From the NCBI GenBank assembly GCA_903923915.1, contig CAIXZI010000696.1, positions 1 through 8,927 of the forward strand: a stretch of 8,927 bases of DNA, in the 5' to 3' direction. The position numbers were made by a program, and so were the translations under genes. Positions 5,540-8,927 of the stretch are shown piece after piece (positions within the stretch are counted from its first letter, which is position 1; each line of letters starts with the position of its first letter). The notes under the pieces are model-generated. The model searched no databases. It saw only the letters and a program-made list of their open reading frames with translations, and was not told the DNA's origin. This stretch comes from an uncultured Bacteroidota bacterium (GTDB lineage Bacteria > Bacteroidota > Bacteroidia > B-17B0 > Aurantibacillaceae).

Positions 5540-7381
5540 TTACTTTTTAGTTTCTTTTACTAAAATATGTAATTCATTTAATTGCTCATCGCTTATCATA
5601 CTCGGACTATCAATCATCACATCTCTACCAGCATTGTTTTTTGGGAAAGCAATAAAATCTCTAATACTATCACTGCCGCCAAACAAAGAACATAACCTAT
5701 CGAAACCAAAGGCCAGTCCACCATGCGGAGGCGCACCATATTCAAAAGCATTCATTAAAAAGCCAAACTGGTTTTGCGCATCTTCTTTGGTGAAGCCTAA
5801 TATCTCAAACATTTTAGCCTGCAAATCTTTATTATGAATACGTATAGAACCACCACCAATTTCAACGCCATTAATAACCATGTCGTACGCATTTGCACGC
5901 ACTGCACCAGGGTTGCTGTTTAGCAATTCAATATCTTCGGGTTTAGGTGAAGTGAACGGATGATGCTTTGCGTGCCATCTTCCGGCAAGTGATGCCAATA
6001 AATTTGGATCGCCATCATTCCATTCCAACAAAGGAAAATCAATTACCCAAAGACAAGAAAATTTATTTTTATCACGTAAGCCTAAACGTGTACCCATTTC
6101 CAAACGCAGTTCTGACAATGCTTTTCGAGCTTTATCTTCTGTTCCTGCCAATATCAAAATCAAATCGCCGGGTTGCGAATTAAACGCAGTGCTCCATTTT
6201 TTTAATTCTTCTTCGCTATAAAATTTGTCGACAGATGATTTTATTGTTCCATCTGCATTATGGCGTGCGTAAATTAAACCTGTTGCGCCAATTTGCGGAC
6301 GCTTAACAAACTCAGTTAATTCATCTAATTGCTTGCGGGTATATTCTGCGGCGCCTTTAGCACAAATACCAACTACTAATTCGGCATCATCAAAAACTTT
6401 AAATGCTTTGCCTTTTACCAACTCAGTAAGCTCAACAAATTTCATTTCGAAACGTGTATCAGGTTTATCGTTGCCATAATATTTCATAGCATCAGCATAC
6501 GTCATGTGCGCAAGCTTAGGAATATCAACGCCTTTCACTGTTTTAAAAAGATGTGTTACCAAACCTTCAAACATATTTAAAATATCTTCTTGCTCTACAA
6601 AGCTCATTTCGCAATCTATCTGCGTAAACTCAGGCTGACGATCAGCACGCAAATCTTCATCTCTAAAACATTTTACAATTTGGTAATAACGATCAAACCC
6701 ACTAACCATAAGTAGTTGCTTAAATGTTTGTGGCGATTGAGGAAGCGCATAAAATTCTCCGCTATGCATACGACTTGGCACTACAAAATCTCTGGCACCT
6801 TCGGGCGTAGATTTAATAAGCACAGGCGTTTCAACCTCTAAGAAATTTTGTTTATCTAAATAGTTACGTGTTTCAATAGCTAAGCGATGACGCAATTCTA
6901 AATTTTTACGTACCGGATTTCTGCGAAGATCTAAGTAGCGGTATTTCATACGAAGTTCATCGCCACCATCTGTTTCATCTTCTATAGTGAATGGTGGGGT
7001 GATAGCGCGGTTGAGAATTTGAATTGCAAAAACAACAACTTCTATTTTTCCAGTATCCAGCAAAGGATTAGGGTTTACACGTTCAACAACTCCCCCTTTA
7101 ATCCGAATAACACACTCTCTGGTTAGTGATTCGATATCTTTTATTGCAGTTTCACTTGTAAAGTCATTCATCTTCACGGCACCGCTATCAACTAAAGAAC
7201 TAATATATTCTGCTTTAGAATCAATATAAATTTGAGTTATTCCATATCTATCTCTCAAATCAATAAAAGTAATAGCTCCCATTTTACGAATGGTTTGCAC
7301 CCATCCGCTAAGGACTACTTCTTTTGTAACATCAGTAATTCGTAATTCTCCGCAGGTATGTGTTCTAAGTTTTGTTTTCAA
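5540..7381 (-). CDS. aspS: Aspartyl-tRNA synthetase, bacterial type
   Basis: A 613-residue class IIb synthetase that charges tRNA-Asp with aspartate. An N-terminal OB-fold anticodon-binding domain covers about 1-125 ('RTHTCGELR', '[10 protein letters not shown]', 'FIDLRDRYG'). The flipping loop [14 protein letters not shown] is at 191-204 and QSPQ at 215-218. Motif 2 [18 protein letters not shown] is at 239-256. The bacterial GAD insertion covers about 290-430, and motif 3 [10 protein letters not shown] is at 554-563. The length is full. The start appears to be TTG at 7381: an in-frame TAG lies nine bases upstream, and the first internal Met is residue 34, well inside the OB fold. The residue at the E. 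coli Leu30 position is Met34, not the His of many non-discriminating AspRS enzymes, which suggests a tRNA-Asp-specific form (inference). It begins 11 bases after the yfiT/bstA-like stop and ends two bases before the kinase. Confidence 0.97.
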   Translation of the reverse strand: MKTKLRTHTCGELRITDVTKEVVLSGWVQTIRKMGAITFIDLRDRYGITQIYIDSKAEYISSLVDSGAVKMNDFTSETAIKDIESLTRECVIRIKGGVVERVNPNPLLDTGKIEVVVFAIQILNRAITPPFTIEDETDGGDELRMKYRYLDLRRNPVRKNLELRHRLAIETRNYLDKQNFLEVETPVLIKSTPEGARDFVVPSRMHSGEFYALPQSPQTFKQLLMVSGFDRYYQIVKCFRDEDLRADRQPEFTQIDCEMSFVEQEDILNMFEGLVTHLFKTVKGVDIPKLAHMTYADAMKYYGNDKPDTRFEMKFVELTELVKGKAFKVFDDAELVVGICAKGAAEYTRKQLDELTEFVKRPQIGATGLIYARHNADGTIKSSVDKFYSEEELKKWSTAFNSQPGDLILILAGTEDKARKALSELRLEMGTRLGLRDKNKFSCLWVIDFPLLEWNDGDPNLLASLAGRWHAKHHPFTSPKPEDIELLNSNPGAVRANAYDMVINGVEIGGGSIRIHNKDLQAKMFEILGFTKEDAQNQFGFLMNAFEYGAPPHGGLAFGFDRLCSLFGGSDSIRDFIAFPKNNAGRDVMIDSPSMISDEQLNELHILVKETKK

Positions 7382-7392
7382 TGCTTTCTATT

Positions 7393-7935
7393 TTAATATT
7401 TGTGTTGTAAAGCTGTTTTAATTTGTTCTACGTGGTGCTTGCCATGCCAGGCGTATAAATTAAGCAACCAAAATAAGTTAAATTTTTTATTGTACTCAGG
7501 ATGAAAATATTCTCGCTGAAAATCTTTTTCTGTCAATGTGTTTAAAAGGTTAACCGCGCGCGCATGAACTCCCTTTAAAATATGGATAGATGAAGATAAA
7601 TCATCATTAGTAGCGTCGGGGAATTTAGCCCACACATTTTCATCATACGGTTTTATGGTTGGTGTTTCTTCGGCCAATGTTAAACGCAAACGTATATGAA
7701 AATTCAAATGGCTATCAGCCAGATGATGTACAATTTGTTTAATGTTCCAGCTTCCCTCGCGATAACAAAATAAAAGCTCGCCGCTAGAAAGTCCTTTTAT
7801 GGTTTCTTCTAAATAGGCAGGTAATATTTCTAATTGATTGATGGCTTTTTTAACCTCATCAACACTATACGCGGTAGGTGGGGTAAATTTACCAATAGGG
7901 TATTTTAATTTTTCTACATCTGTTTGGGTTGACAT
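7393..7935 (-). CDS. YfiT/BstA-like DinB-superfamily metal-dependent protein, putative bacillithiol transferase
   Basis: A 180-residue four-helix-bundle protein of the DinB/YfiT type. The sequence follows B. subtilis YfiT closely as I recall it: 'YPIGKFTPP' at 12-20, 'YREGSWNIKQIVHHLADSH' at 58-76, 'ETPTIKPYDENVW' at 90-102, 'FHPE' at 144-147 and 'WHGKHH' at 163-168. The expected metal ligands are one His of the HHLADSH segment plus H164 and H168. YfiT was described as a metal-dependent hydrolase; homologues act as bacillithiol S-transferases in detoxification, and many Bacteroidota encode bacillithiol synthesis genes. The start at ATG 7935 lies about 20 bases downstream of a good -7 element (7955-7962). 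It is the first gene of a unit with aspS and the sugar kinase. The family is firm; the thiol cofactor and substrate are inferred. Confidence 0.87.
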   Translation of the reverse strand: MSTQTDVEKLKYPIGKFTPPTAYSVDEVKKAINQLEILPAYLEETIKGLSSGELLFCYREGSWNIKQIVHHLADSHLNFHIRLRLTLAEETPTIKPYDENVWAKFPDATNDDLSSSIHILKGVHARAVNLLNTLTEKDFQREYFHPEYNKKFNLFWLLNLYAWHGKHHVEQIKTALQHKY

Positions 7936-7954
7936 GGGTTTTTTGTTTAAGCTG

Positions 7955-7984
7955 CAAAGATAACAATTGTGCGTTTTAATAGAA
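7955..7984 (-). promoter_or_regulatory. Bacteroidota-type promoter of the yfiT/bstA-aspS-kinase unit
   Basis: On the minus strand TATCTTTG (7962-7955), followed by CA, is a full match to the -7 consensus. At the -33 position a TTC (7984-7982) lies 19 bases upstream, one base off TTG. Transcription would start near 7949, leaving a leader of about 14 bases before ATG 7935. No other good promoter was seen before aspS or the kinase, so this one probably serves all three genes. Confidence 0.6.
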
Positions 7985-8025
7985 TTTATGGGTAGATAAA
8001 GATTTTTGAAAAATTACCGTCAGTT

Positions 8026-8056
8026 TTGTGCCGATTAGTTGTTTTTTGTATCTTGA
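8026..8056 (+). promoter_or_regulatory. Candidate promoter of the small membrane protein gene
   Basis: TTG at 8026-8028 is followed after exactly 20 bases by TATCTTGA (8049-8056), which matches the first six positions of TAnnTTTG but not the last two. Transcription would start near 8061-8063, about 13 bases before the ATG at 8075. It lies back to back with the promoter at 7955-7984, so the two units diverge from one intergenic region of 139 bases. Confidence 0.42.
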
Positions 8057-8074
8057 CACTACAAATACAGCACT

Positions 8075-8431
8075 ATGCATACTCATTCTACTAATTTATC
8101 TCAAAACACCAACGGTCTTTTTGAAAAAGCCCAACGTTTATTATCTGCTCAGTACAGTTTAGACGATATCAGAGAAAAACTATTTAAAGAAAATGATGTT
8201 TCGGAAGAAGAAATAGAGCATATCATTAAGCAGTTGAAAAAAATTCAACATGAAAAAGACCACAAAAGGGGTCGTACACTCATTTTAATTGGCGCCATAT
8301 TATTACTTGCCGGTTTTGTGTTTACTTTTTTAAACATTTATGCCAATCAACCAGTACACCTAGCTATGTATGGCTTAACAAGCGCCGGGCTTGCCGTGTT
8401 GTTTGTAGGACTTTACTTTGTTTTTAATTAA
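8075..8431 (+). CDS. Small protein with two predicted transmembrane helices, function unknown
   Basis: I do not recognise this 118-residue protein with confidence. The N-terminal half (about 14-66) is hydrophilic and predicted to form a helical hairpin: 'EKAQRLLSAQYSLDDIREKL' at 17-36, then 'VSEEEIEHIIKQLKKIQ' at 42-58. This resembles the short helical segments that precede membrane helices in several uncharacterised Bacteroidota proteins. A basic stretch KDHKRGR at 61-67 is followed by two hydrophobic helices at about 68-88 and 96-117, ending at the C-terminus in VFN. By the positive-inside rule the N-terminal domain should be cytosolic, with both ends inside. There is no signal peptide and no cysteine. 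The ATG at 8075 sits just downstream of a promoter candidate. It is 46 bases before the next gene in the same direction and may be cotranscribed with it. Confidence 0.78.
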   Translation: MHTHSTNLSQNTNGLFEKAQRLLSAQYSLDDIREKLFKENDVSEEEIEHIIKQLKKIQHEKDHKRGRTLILIGAILLLAGFVFTFLNIYANQPVHLAMYGLTSAGLAVLFVGLYFVFN

Positions 8432-8453
8432 TAAGTTGCGCAAAAAAGTTTTC

Positions 8454-8461
8454 TATCTTTA
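8454..8461 (+). promoter_or_regulatory. Possible -7 element before the conserved unknown gene
   Basis: TATCTTTA matches TAnnTTTG at all but the last base and lies 16 bases before ATG 8478. The nearest TTG (8436-8438) is only 15 bases upstream, shorter than in the other promoters here. A six-pair AT-only hairpin (8449-8454 with 8461-8466) covers the same bases. Weak evidence for a separate start of transcription. Confidence 0.28.
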
Positions 8462-8477
8462 GAAAAAATAAAAATTT

Positions 8478-8885
8478 ATGGCAAAAGAACAAGGCACAAA
8501 AGAAAACCCATGGGCACTTAAAACCCCACCCCTATCATCAGAATATACTATGCACAAAGATGTAAAAGATGGTAAAGACATTTTAGTTTGCACCGTTGGC
8601 AAAACGGTTTTGCATTACGATTACCGTTGTGTTGCCGATTTACATACTATGCTAAAAAAGCACGGCGATTGGATGGAACTTGGAAGTGCCGATGAGCAAA
8701 AACCAGCTAAAGAAGGAACCGTTGAAGCCTGGGGACGTTCAGAAAAAAACCCGGTCGGCGGTTGGTATGGTTTAAAAAAAGGCTTGCGTGGCAGATTTGG
8801 TATCTATTTACCACCTCTTATGGAAAAATTGGGACTTGCAGAAGTAACACACGAAGCCAAAGGAAATAAAATGAAGGCTAAGTAA
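8478..8885 (+). CDS. Conserved cytosolic protein of unknown function (DUF6855-like, tentative)
   Basis: A 135-residue hydrophilic protein without signal peptide or membrane segment. I recall near-identical small proteins in many environmental bacteria annotated only as domains of unknown function; the DUF6855 label is tentative. Dense, motif-like regions suggest strong constraint: 'GTKENPWALKTPP' at 6-18, 'DILVCTVGKTVLHYDYRC' at 34-51, 'HGDWMELGSADEQKPAKEG' at 62-80, 'EAWGR' at 83-87, 'NPVGGWYGLKKGLRGRFG' at 91-108 and 'YLPPLMEKLGLAEVTH' at 110-125. The glycine- and arginine-rich 'GLKKGLRGRFG' and a lysine-rich tail give it a basic C-terminal half, compatible with binding nucleic acid or another anion (inference only). 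Its TAA stop overlaps the ATG of the next gene by one base, pointing to translational coupling. Confidence 0.85.
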   Translation: MAKEQGTKENPWALKTPPLSSEYTMHKDVKDGKDILVCTVGKTVLHYDYRCVADLHTMLKKHGDWMELGSADEQKPAKEGTVEAWGRSEKNPVGGWYGLKKGLRGRFGIYLPPLMEKLGLAEVTHEAKGNKMKAK

Positions 8886-8927
8886 TGAAAGCCTTTAAAC
8901 TTATTAATGTTGATGATGGTAAATGTA
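8885..8927 (+). CDS. N-terminal start of an unidentified gene, cut by the right edge
   Basis: ATG at 8885 shares its A with the TAA stop of the preceding gene. The frame then stays open for 14 codons to the window edge, reading 'MKAFKLINVDDGKC'. This overlap type is common for coupled genes within an operon. The N-terminus is vaguely like the start of small cupin-type proteins, but 14 residues cannot support an assignment. Confidence 0.6.
   Translation, partial: MKAFKLINVDDGKC

Noticed and set aside
5634..6183. Plus-strand open frames at 5634-5837 and 5968-6183
   Set aside because: Antisense to conserved parts of aspS; no supporting signals.
8449..8466. Perfect six-pair inverted repeat TTTTCT/AGAAAA as a terminator of the membrane protein gene
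   Set aside because: The stem is almost all A-T, is not followed by a T-run and overlaps a possible -7 element; it would not be a stable terminator.
1..8927. Mobile elements, CRISPR arrays, tRNA or rRNA genes
   Set aside because: No transposase or integrase motifs, no regularly spaced direct repeats and no tRNA-like cloverleaf were seen on either strand; the junction element at 1624-1712 lacks the conserved tRNA arms.

Overview
The window is an AT-rich stretch of ordinary, densely coded bacterial chromosome, almost certainly from the phylum Bacteroidota and plausibly near Chitinophagales/Sphingobacteriales. The evidence is the promoter type: several genes are preceded by the Bacteroidota -7 element TAnnTTTG, some with a TTG about 20 bases upstream. 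Shine-Dalgarno sequences are largely absent, and the protein set (acyl-CoA desaturase, Mpl, RluE-type synthase, YfiT/DinB protein, AspRS, BadF-type sugar kinase) fits that phylum. No phage, insertion sequence, CRISPR array, tRNA or rRNA was seen. The longest stretch without a gene is 156 bases (3928-4083), so there is no large empty region.

Left part, all minus strand. A PhaE-like polyhydroxyalkanoate synthase subunit runs off the left edge (1-973). Next come a YfcE-type metallophosphoesterase (1113-1610), a membrane acyl-lipid desaturase (1738-2469) and the peptidoglycan-recycling ligase Mpl (2569-3927). Between the desaturase and the phosphoesterase lies a compact element (1624-1712) made of two hairpins enclosed by a closing stem. 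It resembles, from memory, a dispersed intergenic repeat of Bacteroidota and is the most unusual object in the window.

Middle. A plus-strand RluE-like pseudouridine synthase (4084-4686) is divergent from mpl and may have an almost leaderless transcript. It converges on a minus-strand three-gene unit transcribed yfiT/bstA-like (7935-7393), aspS (7381-5540), sugar kinase (5537-4683). The spacings are 11 and 2 bases, and a good -7 element lies upstream of the first gene. The stop codons of the synthase and kinase overlap. aspS appears to start at TTG.

Right part, plus strand. A small two-helix membrane protein (8075-8431) is followed by a conserved cytosolic protein of unknown function (8478-8885). 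The stop of the latter overlaps the ATG of a further gene that leaves the window at the right edge (8885-8927).

Functional themes are membrane lipid and storage polymer metabolism (desaturase, PhaE), cell-wall recycling (Mpl and a MurK/NagK-like kinase), and translation (AspRS, 23S rRNA modification). Apart from the structured repeat and the two unknown proteins, nothing here looks like a new system.
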